Shown here one piece after another: positions 9,334 through 20,967 of a stretch of DNA of 64,000 bases (position 1 is its first letter; each line of letters opens with the position of its first letter). Origin of the DNA: Bacteroides sp. (GTDB lineage: Bacteria > Bacteroidota > Bacteroidia > Bacteroidales > Bacteroidaceae); the NCBI GenBank assembly GCA_021203515.1, contig JAJQAY010000128.1, positions 48,827-112,826 on the forward strand, read 5' to 3'. The notes under the pieces were generated by a model that had not been told where the DNA came from, made no database searches, and worked only from the letters and a program-made list of their open reading frames with translations. A program made the translations under genes and the position numbers.

Positions 9334-11306
9334 TTACTTCTTCACCAGAGTGTAGTTCTCAGAAACATGGAAATCTACATTCATATGGGGAGGAACCAAT
9401 ACTCCCTCTACTTCATGACATGGGTCTATAGCCCAACGATTGGCACGTCCCGGCATCTTCAAGATTCCGGCAGGACTGATAAGACCCGTGATAGCAGTAG
9501 CGTCATCATCAAATCTCCAACCGTCAGCACCGACACCATAAGTGCCCCATCGCATTTCCCAAGTGACTGCATCTGTGGCATCACCTTCATGGATGACTTG
9601 CGGAACAGATATAGAGGGAGAACCGCTATAATCATTATAGGCCACATAGTCCATTACCAAAGGATATTTCTCCGTAATCTCGGGATAAGAACCCCAGCCA
9701 TATACGTAGTAAGACTTTCCGGCTTCTTTTTCTTCAATGCGAATGGTGAAGTTCTTTTCACCTCCCCATTGCCACCATTGGAAGTTGCCTTCATCATCAC
9801 GTTGCGGGAACAATGAATTGGAAGAAGTTATGCTCCATGTGCCCAAATAGCTTTCATAGTCTCCCGATACTCCTTGTATGGGAGCTAAGTCCGTGCGCTT
9901 ATAATACTTGCCACTCCACTCTACATCTTCATTAAACAAGATGGTGCTTACTGCCGAGAAGAAACGGTCGTAGTTGTATTGGCTCGGCTTCGGGTTATAG
10001 AACATCTGCAAGCCATAACCTGCACCTTTCAATGATTGAACAGCTGCCGCATTAAAGCGGGTCCATCCTCCGTTATATTTCTCATTTATCTTCAAGGAAT
10101 AAGGGCCGTATTTGGATTTAGGCAATCCGTCAAAATTAGTCTCCCGCCCTATCTTATTAGATTGGTAAACGCCATAACACATGTAGTCTACCAGTTCACC
10201 GGCAGTTTTACCTTCTACAGTACCGGTCGGGGAGTCTTCAAAATTGCTCTGATATTCGTAAATACCCAGCAACTTATCAGGCATCGCCTGACGGCATTCA
10301 TAAACAAGGCGGTAGAAGTTCTCACGTGAACGGGTTTCAAAGCCGGGACTCGGATTATCCGGATAGTTGGTATATTCATCGTCAAAGTCCACACCATCCA
10401 AACCGTAAATATCCATATAGGCTTTCAATTCTTTGGCAAAGTCGGCGGCAGCAGCCTGAGAAAGGTTACCCATACCGGCTTCGTCGTGATTACCCAGTAT
10501 TGTCATATTTACCTTGATGCCTTTAGCCTGCAAGGGACGGATAATCTTGTCGGCATTCTCCAGTACATAAGCTATTTTGTCATTGCAGAACACATGCACA
10601 CGTCCCGTTTCACCATCTACATTGATATTGGCGGCAAAGATGCTGACAATATCAAAGAATGGCTTCTTGGTATCCTTCATGGTGTACTCGCCACAGTTCA
10701 GGATATTCTCGTCATTCACTTCTACAAAGCAGTGAGTAAGAATGTCGCCCTTCTTAGAATTGGGAATAGCTGCCAACGGCTTCACCAGATAGATATAAGT
10801 TTGGTTGTTGGCCGAGATTTCAATTCCGTCATTGACAGTGGCAGAAACAGATATCGCATAGGTTGCACCGATTGAACCTCCTGCACTAATCGTGAGTTCT
10901 ACCGGAACGGATTTCTTCTCTCCGGATTTAACGGTAGCCGTGCCGCCATTTGCCAAACTCAACTTGTCGGCCGGATACATTTCATAGGATGTGCCGTGCG
11001 CGGCATTATATGCCTCAAGAGCGGCAGCATCCACTTTAAAAGTTACCGTAACGTCTTGAGTGGCAACTTTACTTAATTCAAAGTATAGATGTCCGGCCCC
11101 GCCTTGTCTCCGAAAAGAGTAATCGGAGTAAGTTCACGTGCTCCGGCAGCAGACCTTACATAGCCGTACATACCGTCTACAGTCTCTAACTTGCCGGGAT
11201 CGGAAGCGTTGATTGTGATGTCATCTTCACAGCCGGTAAAAACCGATCCGACACATGCGAACGTCATAGCCAGCAAGCCTGATTTTATATGATTCACATA
11301 TTTCAT
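9334..11306 (-). pseudogene. GH18 endo-beta-N-acetylglucosaminidase, one frameshift
   Basis: Endo-acting enzyme that cuts between the two core GlcNAc residues of N-glycans, similar to BT3987. The lipoprotein signal (CVGSVFTGC) starts at 11306. A DUF1735 domain follows (about residues 30-140), then a GH18 barrel with the catalytic DxxDxDxE motif as LDGVDFDDEY near residue 307. The first 77 residues are in one frame and end at DIYTLN; the rest continues in another frame. Reading HLYFELSKVATQDVTVTF across the gap restores one protein if a base is missing in the G-rich stretch near 11090-11100. Downstream, MDAAALEAYN is only the first in-frame Met after the break. In the PUL this would be the surface enzyme that releases the glycan for import. 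Confidence 0.88.
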
Positions 11307-11336
11307 GATAAGCTTATTAATTAAAGGTATAACAAA

Positions 11337-12497
11337 TTAATTCTTTGCAGGCAGTTCCACTGCATTCCAGGTGAGAGCTTCCAGAGCAGTAGCATTGTTC
11401 CCGTTACCGCTATAGTCGGCAATCGAGGTGCTCACACCTTCGTCGAACTTCCAATAAGCAACCAATCCGGCTGCATCCGGTTCTACCTGGTAGAAGTGGT
11501 TCTTGACATTAATTTCCTCCTGCGTCAGCACCTTATTCCAGATACGGCATTCGGAGATTTCACCTTCCAACCAGCGGTCACGATTATAAGAATGACCAAT
11601 CCAGAAGCCGTTACCTTCATCGGTTTTAGTCTTTCCCAAATCCAGGGGTTGTCCCCATTCTACTGCCGTCTGCACTTTCTTAACACCGTTCAGATAGGCA
11701 ACCACTTCCTGTGCATCAGCATTATAAGTAACCGCAATATGCGTCCACTCACCTACCGGGACAGCCAAGTCCTCGGTATTTATTTTCTTATCACCGGGGC
11801 CTACAATCTGCAACACGTTTTTAGCAGGAGCAGTATCGCCAAAACGAAGCAGGAAATAGCCTTCAATGCCCAATACCGTACTGATCTCCTTATCCAATTT
11901 GCTAGGATTAACCAATACTTCCACAGTCATCTTGTTCAATCCGTTTGCAACCTCCGGCTTCTTCCAATCCACATAAATCAAGTTTTTGGTAAGGTCGGCT
12001 ACCACGTTAATAAGAGCAGCACCTTTCAGCACATAGTACATGGTACGTGCGCTTTGCAGCACATTGACATTAGCCTGGTCGATTGTGATGGGCAATACAT
12101 ACACCTTCTCACGATCCATGTCGGGCAAGTTGTTAAACTTCACAGACACTTCTTCCGAGAGAACAGCGCCGGTAGGAATATTGACTTTCTGGTTTTCAAG
12201 TGTATAATATCCGTCCGGCAATACTTCTGCCGCGTCATAATAAGCGGCATTGTAAGTTGAAACCAAGGCAGGTTCAACCTTCAAAGAGATAGCCACATCC
12301 TGAGTCTCCGGTTTTGCCATGGCAATCCGGAACCGGCCTTCAGCAGACGGAACCGTATTCTTCAGCAGTACAGTACTGGTCTTCACCGAAGCGTCCACAT
12401 AAATCTGGTTATCGAATGTTTCAGTATCATCGCTGCAAGCCGCAAATACGCCTGCCAGTAATGCTATCAATACTAAATATAAGTTTTTCAATTTCAT
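11337..12497 (-). CDS. DUF1735-LamG lipoprotein, surface glycan-binding protein
   Basis: A 386-residue lipoprotein (LLAGVFAACSDD) with an N-terminal DUF1735 domain (about residues 25-150) and a C-terminal concanavalin/LamG-like domain (about 170-380; VPVGEWTHIAVTYNADAQ and GFWIGHSYNRDRWLEGEISE are typical LamG strands). It corresponds in place and layout to BT3986, an N-glycan PUL surface binding protein. It probably presents glycan to GH18 and SusCD at the outer membrane. Gaps of 8 bp to the previous gene and 30 bp to the GH18 gene suggest one operon. No catalytic motif is visible. Confidence 0.85.
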   Translation of the reverse strand: MKLKNLYLVLIALLAGVFAACSDDTETFDNQIYVDASVKTSTVLLKNTVPSAEGRFRIAMAKPETQDVAISLKVEPALVSTYNAAYYDAAEVLPDGYYTLENQKVNIPTGAVLSEEVSVKFNNLPDMDREKVYVLPITIDQANVNVLQSARTMYYVLKGAALINVVADLTKNLIYVDWKKPEVANGLNKMTVEVLVNPSKLDKEISTVLGIEGYFLLRFGDTAPAKNVLQIVGPGDKKINTEDLAVPVGEWTHIAVTYNADAQEVVAYLNGVKKVQTAVEWGQPLDLGKTKTDEGNGFWIGHSYNRDRWLEGEISECRIWNKVLTQEEINVKNHFYQVEPDAAGLVAYWKFDEGVSTSIADYSGNGNNATALEALTWNAVELPAKN

Positions 12498-12505
12498 GGT
12501 ATTCG

Positions 12506-13522
12506 TTATTTTTTAGGAGCAGGGTTCATAATATTAATAGCTTCTCTCACATATTGATAGGTGTTAGTAGCATTGTAATAGTCGTTCTGAACATTATAGA
12601 TTGCCAATCCGGCACGAGTGTAATCGTCAGATTGTTCTGTAGTCCAATAAGCAGCCTCCGACAAGGCTCTGTTAGACCCGTAGAAGCCGGTTGCCTTATC
12701 CGACGCATCCAGCGAAGTTGTAGAGACAGCTACTACAAAGCGGTCTGTAGAAACACCGGATGCAATCATGGCAAGACGGGCAGCCACTGCAAGTTGTGCA
12801 TCGTCCGTTGCATTGTCCGTAGCCAGGATAATGTGTTTGCAGTCTGCCAGGAGAGTCTGCTCAATCAGATTTTCGGGATACCCCTGGAATGTCAATAACT
12901 TATCTGCATTGCTGCTTTTCCAAGTGGAGATAACGCCGAAGAAAGCATCCTGATACTTCTTGGCTTCCGCCTTCTGCTCTGCAGACATATAGACCGGGCT
13001 CGTTCCTTTATAACCGGCAATGATACCGTCAAAAGCATCTGCATAGCCCATCTGCTTCGTCGGTTCCGCACTCAGATAGGCATCGAAAGTGCCGCTTTCC
13101 ACACCATCTTTCACCTTATCCGTATACTCCTTCTGAATTTTGTCGAAGCTGATGATATAAACCACTTTCGTACCTTTGCCACGCGCGGCCTGCATGTCAG
13201 CCAGTTCAAAGTCGGCCAGGTCGGCAGGATACATCATAGAGATTACATCCAGGCTGTCGGGTGCATCGCTGATGTGCTGTCCACGGCTGAAAGGAGCTTT
13301 CTCGCTGTTGTCGAACCAGGCGTAAACGACCTTATGATCCGAGTTCTTGTATTCAATCAGGTTTTGCAGATATTTGGCATACTGCTCCGGATTTAATTCT
13401 TCCACTCCGGGCGTATTGATAGTCACATTCTCTACTTCCGTCCAGTCGTCGCATGCACTGAAACAAGTTACGGCAGCAAAGCAGGAAGCTGCTATGAATA
13501 TATTTTTCATTCTGTTTTTCAT
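12506..13522 (-). CDS. GH18-like binding lipoprotein, catalytically degenerate
   Basis: A 338-residue lipoprotein (CFAAVTCFSAC) with a GH18-type fold resembling BT3985 and the BT1044-like family. Where active GH18 enzymes have DGxDxDxE, this one reads FDGIIAGYKG, so the acidic triad and catalytic Glu are gone. The strand following KVVYIISFD and the last strands (RAGLAIYNVQNDYY) keep the barrel pattern. The best call is a non-catalytic glycan-binding protein next to SusD. An in-frame Met four codons in (MKNIFIAAS) is an alternative start. It begins 11 bp after the SusD stop. Confidence 0.82.
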   Translation of the reverse strand: MKNRMKNIFIAASCFAAVTCFSACDDWTEVENVTINTPGVEELNPEQYAKYLQNLIEYKNSDHKVVYAWFDNSEKAPFSRGQHISDAPDSLDVISMMYPADLADFELADMQAARGKGTKVVYIISFDKIQKEYTDKVKDGVESGTFDAYLSAEPTKQMGYADAFDGIIAGYKGTSPVYMSAEQKAEAKKYQDAFFGVISTWKSSNADKLLTFQGYPENLIEQTLLADCKHIILATDNATDDAQLAVAARLAMIASGVSTDRFVVAVSTTSLDASDKATGFYGSNRALSEAAYWTTEQSDDYTRAGLAIYNVQNDYYNATNTYQYVREAINIMNPAPKK

Positions 13523-13533
13523 AATCGTTATTC

Positions 13534-15114
13534 TTAATTGATATTAGGATTGCAGTCCCACCATACTTTGGATGACATTCTATCATTAGCGAGAGTCAGG
13601 TCTTGTATGGCATTCTGCACATTCGTGCCATTGTCCTTGTATTCATCCTGCGGATAAGGCAAACGACGCGGGAAAGTACCTTCGGGAACTTCTGCCTTGT
13701 TCTTGTTTACGGCAGCCGTCATCAGGCGGGGATAACCGGTACGACGGAACTCTGCCCATGCTTCGTTGCCCAGTGGGAATATTGCTATCCACTTCTGGGT
13801 GATAATTCTTTCCAGGTTGGTTTCAAAGGCGGCACTCGTATCATACTTGATAGTGATGGTAGGTTGCGAACCGTTGTAACTGTATGTACCCAGCGGGTCT
13901 TTGTACAATTCGGGCTGACTGCCATCATCTTCCAGATAAGTGTCTGCACCGGAAGCACCCCATTGGTCGAACGACAGTTCTACACCTTTCTTATAGAAAC
14001 TCTCGGCAGTTCCACCCATGTTCCATCCGCGCAATGCACCTTCGGCACGCAGGAAAGCAACTTCGGCAGCCGTCATCCAAACCAGCTTGGTATCGGCAGC
14101 TACATTCATATTAGAGTACTTATGGGCTGTTTCACTCGGAATAGGTTCCGTTCCCAAGCGCATACCATGATAACCGTTCTTCACACCATCGGCATCTGTA
14201 AAAGTAGATACGGTGAAGTACTTGTAACGGCGCGGGTCTTTATAACCGTTCATATAGGCTGTGATATCTGCTGCAACGCGGGAGTCACCACCATTGTACT
14301 CGTACATAATCACTCTGAACGGATTAGTAGTAGCCTGAATGGTTGCATTGTCCGCATTGGAAGTAAGTACGCCACCACTTTCAGAGCCTACCGCTTCCAG
14401 AGTCTTTGCCTGTGCCGTGGCAGGATCCACATAAACCATTCTCATTGCCATACGCAACTTCAAAGAATTGGCCAACTTAATCCATTGTTCTACCTTACCG
14501 GTATATACTTTATCCGCTTTTGACGAGAATGTCTCGGTGCGGTGCGGTAACAAATCCGTAACAGCATCATCCAGTTCGCCCAACATGGTTTCATAAACCT
14601 TCTTCTGTGTATCCAGCGGAGCCACCAAGTCACCGTTAGCACCCAACTGAGAGTAAGGGATAGGACCATATCCATCCGTCACACGCAGAATGGCAGCCAC
14701 TTTCACCACCTTTCCCACGGACAGGAAGATAGGATCTTCCGTGGCAGCCTCCAACTGTGCATAGTTGGCATATACATTGGGAATAACATCCTTATATAAC
14801 TTGCCTACCCAGTCTTGAGACTGGTTATAATTGGAGAAACGGTTGTTGAAACCAGAGTTTGATTCAGCCAGATAACCTCCATAAGGACCACCCAGCAAAC
14901 ATTCCAGGAACTGATTAAGGAGTACATCCGTAGGAATCACGTATCCCTGCATACCGGTCAACGCCGAACGGGTCAGGTAAGCATCACGATCCATCTCGTC
15001 TTTGGTAGATTCATACGGATTAGTGTTGTAATCCATATAGTTATCCGTACAAGATGACAGCGAGCCAACTAACATACCGCCGCATAAAGCGATTTTTATA
15101 ATTGATTTTTTCAT
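13534..15114 (-). CDS. SusD-like outer-membrane glycan-binding lipoprotein
   Basis: SusD/RagB superfamily (SusD-like_2 type), 526 residues, the lid of the SusCD importer. It has a lipoprotein signal (MLVGSLSSC) followed by the usual NPYESTKDEMDRDAY region. TPR-like helices run through residues 60-250. The C-terminus has the family ending IFPLGNEAWAEFRRTGYPRL and FPRRLPYPQDEYKDN. It starts 20 bp after the SusC stop and is followed by the two surface binding proteins, the standard PUL order. The frame is intact although the SusC partner is broken. Confidence 0.95.
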   Translation of the reverse strand: MKKSIIKIALCGGMLVGSLSSCTDNYMDYNTNPYESTKDEMDRDAYLTRSALTGMQGYVIPTDVLLNQFLECLLGGPYGGYLAESNSGFNNRFSNYNQSQDWVGKLYKDVIPNVYANYAQLEAATEDPIFLSVGKVVKVAAILRVTDGYGPIPYSQLGANGDLVAPLDTQKKVYETMLGELDDAVTDLLPHRTETFSSKADKVYTGKVEQWIKLANSLKLRMAMRMVYVDPATAQAKTLEAVGSESGGVLTSNADNATIQATTNPFRVIMYEYNGGDSRVAADITAYMNGYKDPRRYKYFTVSTFTDADGVKNGYHGMRLGTEPIPSETAHKYSNMNVAADTKLVWMTAAEVAFLRAEGALRGWNMGGTAESFYKKGVELSFDQWGASGADTYLEDDGSQPELYKDPLGTYSYNGSQPTITIKYDTSAAFETNLERIITQKWIAIFPLGNEAWAEFRRTGYPRLMTAAVNKNKAEVPEGTFPRRLPYPQDEYKDNGTNVQNAIQDLTLANDRMSSKVWWDCNPNIN

Positions 15115-15134
15115 TGTATTCTGTCTTTAATCTG

Positions 15135-18100
15135 TTAGAACTTAAATCTTACATTAAATCCAAGGCTGCGTGCGCTTGGCGTCATAAAGTTGTCGATGCC
15201 CTGGTAGTAGTTACCGGTAGATGCCACAGCTTCCGGGTCGAAAGGAGCCTTGCAATAAATCATCCACAAGTTGCGGCCTACTAAAGAAACCGTTACGTCG
15301 GCCACATTCCAAAGTTTGTCTTTTGAAATGGTATAACCGATGCTGGCTTCCTAAAGACGCAAGTTCGTTGCACTATAAGTATAGTATTGGGGAATACCTG
15401 ATTGAGAACCGATAGTGGTGAACCACTTCTGTGCATTCACCTGGTCTCCACCGTTCACCCAGACGCCGCCGTTATCGCGTGCCGTTTCGGTTGAAGCAGA
15501 TACGCCGTACATATCCATAGCAGCTTGTGTGGCAGAATAAACGATGCCGCCCAGACGTGCGGAAAGCATAAAACCGAAGTTCAGGTTGTTCCAGCTGAAG
15601 TCGTTTCTCCATGACATATTGCACTTGGCAAACACACTTCCCAACTTAATATCTTCCGCATTGTAGTTGGCAGTTACGTTACCGCCCTGGTCAACCAGGA
15701 TGTTGCCGTTGCTATCCCGTTGCAGGTCGGCCGTAGAATAGAGGTCACCTAAAGAATCACCCTTTTTCAGGATGAAACGTGCCTGCCCATACCGCCTACG
15801 TCCAGACGTTCTTTGGTGATGATGGCACCGGTTTCGGGATGTACGTAGTTTTCGAGCAGTTCGAGGATTTTGTTATCGTTGGCACTGAATACATAGTTGC
15901 TGGACCATCTGAACTTTCCCCATTCGTTGGAGTACCCCAGTCCGAGTTCGATACCTTTATTCTGTACGCTACCCGTCTGTACATACAGAGTGGAGTAGCC
16001 GGAAGATACCGAGATTTTCGGGTCGAAAGTCTGGTTGTAAGTCTTGGTAGTATAGAGGGCCAGGTCCAGATTGAAGTGTTTCAGGAAACGGGCGGTAAGA
16101 CCAACTTCCCATGAATCGGTTCTTTCCGGTTTCAGGTTATACATCGGGTAGTTGCATTTCGACTGCCATACCTTATTGGAGTTATCCCAGAAATAAGTAG
16201 GATTAGCCAGGAAGCGCGGGAAAGGAAGACCGACGGAAGCAAACGAACCGCGTACCTTCAAGAAGGAAATCTGTTCGGGCAACTTCAACAACTCGGACAA
16301 GATAACAGAACCACCGACGGAAGGATAAAGGAACGCACTCTGTGTAGAGTTGGGGCCTGCCAACTGTGAAGGCCAGTCCGAACGTCCGGTCAATGTCAGG
16401 TAGTAAGTGCTCTTATATCCCAGTTCGAGGCTGGCAAAGAGGGACTGCGTCTGGTCGTGGAAACCGGACTGTGTACGTTTCGTCTTGCTGTCGTCCAACT
16501 GGAATACATTAAACACATTAGGAATACCGTCTTCGCTGATGGGGCCACGGTTCTGCAACACGTCCTGCTGCATGTCCGACAAAGAAGCACCGATATTAGC
16601 CTGGAAGCTGAAGTCTTCACCGAAGTTCTTATTAATATTCACCATAAGGCCGGCATAGGTTTGTCTGTCGGCTGTAGTAGAGATGCCGTACAAGCCGTTA
16701 TTGGAACCTTCGGTCAGGGTGGTGTTACTGGTTGCATACAGCTTTTCGGTGTAAGTGCTGTTAGAGTTATCCACACGCACACGGCCTGCTACGCTCAACC
16801 AGTCCAAAATCTTATAGTTCAAGCTACCGCTCAGCATATAGCGGTCTTTGTTATTCTCACGCAGGTTGCGGTAGGCAATCCAGTAAGGGTTCTGCCCCGT
16901 AAAGGTATCGATGCCTTGCGGCCAGTATTGCGTATAGATGTTGCGTGAAGTGTCCCAACGCTCGTACATCTTGACTTCGCTCCAGTCGTCACCACGCGGA
17001 AACAAATAAGCTGTTACTAACGGATTGGAATATGTTCCCTGGTTTACCATATTCTGGTCTTTCTGCTTGATGTAAGATGCACTTACGTCCAGAGTCATCT
17101 TGTCATTCAGGAAAGAGGTGGTATTACGGAACGTAAAGTTATAACGGTCGTAGTCGTTGTTAGGAACCATGCCTGCCGAGTTCACCGCACTTGCAGAGAA
17201 GTAAGTCTGGTTCTTATCGGTACCGGTAGACAAAGATACCGTTTCCGTAGCCACAACGCCAGTTCTCAGGAAGTCGCTTACCGGGTCAAAGCCCATATAG
17301 TTGGAAGAGTTCAGTTTATTACCCCAGCTTCTTTCTGCAGAACCGGAACTTGCCATCAAGTCGCCCGTACCGTAAGAGTTCTGGAACTTGGGAATAACAA
17401 ACGGGCGGAGAAATTCCGTATTCTGTGATACGGTCACACTCAGGCGTCCTTCTTTACCTTTCTTCGTGGTGATGACAATGGCACCGTTGGCAGCATGGCT
17501 ACCATACAAGGCAGCAGCGGCAGCACCCGTCAGCACGGACATGGACTCGATGTCTTCGGGGTTGATGTCGGCAATAGCTTCCGAAGACCCCTTAGAGTCA
17601 AATTCCTGTCCACCTTCCCTTGAAAGGTTGAACATAGGCACACCGTCAATTACGTACAGAGCATTGCTGGACTGGTCGATACCTTTCGTACCACGCATCA
17701 CTACCTTACTAGCACCACCCACACCGGATGAACTGGCGTTGATAGTGACACCGGCCACCTTACCGGACAGTGAGTTCACGAGGTTGGCATCCTTCACACG
17801 AGTCAGTTCGTCGCTCTTGATTTCCTGCACGTTGTAGCTCAAAGCCTTTGTTGCACGCTTGATACCGAGGGCGGTCACCACCACTTCTTCTATCAGTTGC
17901 GTGTCGTTCTGCATGGTCAGGTTAATAGGGCCGTTTCCTTTCACGGCGATTTCTTCCTGCCGATAGCCGATGTAGGAAAACTGAAGAACAGGATTCGCCT
18001 CCGTAGTTGTCAGTGTAAAGTTACCGTCAAGGTCGGTAATGCAGCCGATACTGGTGCCCTTAACCAACACGTTGACACCAATCAGCGGCCCCATGTCATC

Positions 18101-18484
18101 CGACACGACTCCCGTGATGGTACGTTCCTTGCCTTGCTGATTGCCATTCTGTTGTGAAGCGGTCTTCTCTGAAAGATAAACAACATTATCTTCTACCTTA
18201 AACGAAATGTTTTCCCTTGAAGAATGGCATTCAGGGCATCATTTATCGATGCATTTTTTTACGTTAACATTCTCTATCGGCAGCGTTGCCAGCTTGTCGT
18301 CATAGAAAAATTGATACTTGGATTGAGATTTGATTTGTTCGATGACCGCACCCAGATTAGTATGGGAAGCGTTCAGGTTCAACTGAGCGGAAGCCCACTG
18401 AACGGAAAATGTCATGAACAACAAAACTACTAAAGTCCGCAGAAAAGTCGAACTCCGAAAAGCATGATTGTTTCTCATAAACAA
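15135..18484 (-). pseudogene. SusC-like TonB-dependent transducer, disrupted
   Basis: Outer-membrane importer for the glycan, about 1,115 residues if repaired. Order: signal peptide, STN domain (LNLNASHTNLGAVIEQIKSQ), CarboxypepD_reg-like domain (GVNVLVKGTSIGCITD), plug (NALYVIDGVPM), barrel, and the ending SLGFNVRFKF. An STN domain marks transducers that signal to a FecR anti-sigma factor, and such a pair is encoded just upstream. Lesions seen: an extra base in a seven-T run near 18250, a compensating loss near 18211, a loss in a G run near 15785, and a TAG at 15351-15353 where CAG (LRLQEASIGY) is expected. All four must be corrected to give one protein. A terminator separates it from the upstream GH92 gene. 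Confidence 0.9.
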
Positions 18485-18609
18485 AAATTAAAGGTTTCAC
18501 ATTGATTAAATTCAACGGTTGAAAAGACATTGTCTCTTGCTCGTTGTATATAAAACAACAGGGTCTGAAATACACTTACTACAAAATGATATTTTTTTTC
18601 ATTAAATGA

Positions 18610-18650
18610 AAAGGGGAGAATAACTTCTATGCTTATTCCCCCCCCCTTCC
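18610..18650 (-). terminator. Terminator hairpin before susC, with a nine-C tract
   Basis: On the minus strand GGGGGAATAA pairs with TTATTCTCCCC around a 9-nt loop and is followed by TTTTCATTT. It lies between the GH92 stop (18676) and the susC start (18484), so it should limit read-through from the regulatory genes into susC. The stem includes a run of nine C at 18638-18646 on the plus strand. Confidence 0.65.
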
Positions 18651-18675
18651 GTCACTACATCATCAACTTCAGTCC

Positions 18676-20951
18676 TTATTTCTTCAACTCATTGGAAAAA
18701 GAATACGGATAATCATTCGGCAGAATGCCTCGTTGCCGGTTAGGTTTGCTATCCATCTCAAAGTTCAGGATACCTCCTTTCAGCAGATCTCCGTGTTTCA
18801 GGTAATTCCGGGTATCCTCTTTCCCGTTCAGGCGGAGAGACTTGACATACATATTCTCCGGGCCATTACCGGCAGCATCAATCACCAGCGAGTTGCCGTT
18901 TTCAAAGTGCAGGGTTGCCTTCTTGAATAAGGGTGCACCGAGAACGTATTCATTTGTTCCGGGGCATACCGGATAGAAACCCAATGCAGAGAATACGTAC
19001 CAGGCAGAAGTTTGCCCGTTATCCTCATCGCCGCAGTAGCCGTCGGGGCCGGAAGTGTACATGCGGTTCATCACCTGACGCAACCAATACTGTGCCTTCC
19101 AAGGCTGACCGGCATAATTATAGAGATAAATCATATGCTGTATTGGCTGGTTGCCGTGCGCATAGTTACCCATATTCATCACGGTCATTTCCCGTATTTC
19201 ATGAATAACCTGACCGTAATAGCTGTCATCGAACAAAGGAGGAACAATAAAGACCGAGTCCAGCATCTGAACGAATGCTTCTTTTCCGCCCATCAGGTCT
19301 ATCAAGCCTTGCGGGTCGTGGAATACCGACCAGGAATAGTGCCAACTGTTCCTTCGGTAAACGCATCGCCCCACTTCAAAGGTGAGAAAGGCGTTTGGAA
19401 CTGTCCGTCCTTGTTGCGTCCGCGCATCAACTTGCTCTCCTTGTCGAATACGTTCTTATAGTTCATGGCACGGCCTGCAAAGAGTTTCAGTTCTTTCTTC
19501 GGACGGTTCAACGCCTTTGCAATCTGATAGATACACCAGTCATCGTAGGCATACTCCAACGTGCGGGCGGCATTCTCATTGATATTCACGTCATAGGGAG
19601 CATAGCCCAATTCATTATAGTATTCATATCCTTGGCGGCCGGTAGAAGAAACCTCCGGATGCACGTTCTTCGTGCCGTGAATTAATCCTTCATAAAGGGT
19701 TTGCACATCCTCCACCTTCACACCTTTCAGATAGGCATCGGCAAGTATGGAGGCGGAGTTATTGCCAATCATGCAGCCGCGATGTCCCGGGCTTGCCCAT
19801 TTGGGGAAGAAACCACTCTCCTTATAGGCATTGATAAGTCCCTCCTGTATCTGCTTGTTTACAGACGGGTACATCAGGTTGAGGAAAGGGAACAGACAAC
19901 GAAAAGTATCCCAGAAACCGGTATCGGTATACATATATCCGGGCACCACTTGTCCGTTATAGGGACTGTAATGAATGGGACTGCCTGCCGCATTCAGCTC
20001 GTAGAAAGCACGCGGGAAGAGTACGGAACGATACAGACAGGAGTAGAATGTACGATACTGGTCGAGGTTGCCTCCTTCTACCTCAATCTTTCCCAGCACA
20101 TGGTTCCAGGCCTCCTGCCCTTTCTGCACCAAGGCTTCGAAACTGTCATTGCCCAACTCCTGCAAGTTGCAGTCGGCTTGTTCGAAGCTGATGAAAGAAG
20201 AGGCTATGCGGGCATGAACCACTTCGCCCTTGCGGGTTTTGAAACCGATGATTGCACCGGCATGTTCCGCGGTTTGTTCGTCTTGCTTCTCCTGCAAGAC
20301 ACCGTCGGCTACGGAAGCGCGATAGGTGAAAGGTTTGTCGAACTCTATCACGAAGTAGTTCTTGAAGTTCTCGGGTACTCCCCCACTATTGCGGGTGGTG
20401 TATCCTATGATGCGGTTCTGCTCGGGAAGTATCTTGATGCACGAACCTTTGTCGAAGGCATCGACTACTATATAGGAATGTTCGTTCTCCGGAAAGGTGA
20501 AACGGAAGAGGACGGCACGGTCGGTAGGAGTAAACTCGGTCACCGCGTCGTGCTCGGCCAGATATACCTTATAATAATGAGGCAGCGCAACTTCTCCCTT
20601 ATGAGAGAACCAACTTGCACGTTTGTCTTCATCAAACTCCGGTTTCCCCACCACCGGCATAATGGAGAACTGACCGTAGTCATTAATCCAGGGGCTGGGT
20701 TGGTGCGTCTGCTTGAAGCCGCGTATCTTGTTGGCCGTATATACATACTGCCAGCCGTCTCCCATCTTTCCCGTCTGCGGTGTCCAGAAGTTCATACCCC
20801 ATGGACGGGCGATGGCGGGATATGTATTGCCGGTAGACAGTTCGAATGTGGACAACGTCCCCACCAACGGGCTGACGTACTGCGTAAAATCTTTGGCCTG
20901 CGTCCAAAGCGCACAGCCTAATAAGCAAATCGATAAAAATAATTTTCTCAT
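18676..20951 (-). pseudogene. GH92 alpha-mannosidase (HGNQPIQH type), frameshifted
   Basis: GH92 enzyme, about 758 residues if repaired. The start at 20951 (MRKLFLSICLLGC) begins the signal peptide; an upstream Met 15 codons earlier is less likely. The N-terminal domain has SPLVGTLSTFELSTGNTYPA. The active-site region reads HGNQPIQHMIYLYNYAGQ, not HGNEPSHH, and then CGDEDNGQTSAWY. The Gln-containing version suggests a linkage other than alpha-1,2, perhaps alpha-1,3 (inference). Near 19347-19351 the frame changes: FTEG continues as NSWHYSWSVFHDPQGL only if one A is restored. It starts 16 bp after the anti-sigma gene. It probably corresponds to BT3991. Confidence 0.88.
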
Positions 20952-20967
20952 AATATTAAATTTCGGA

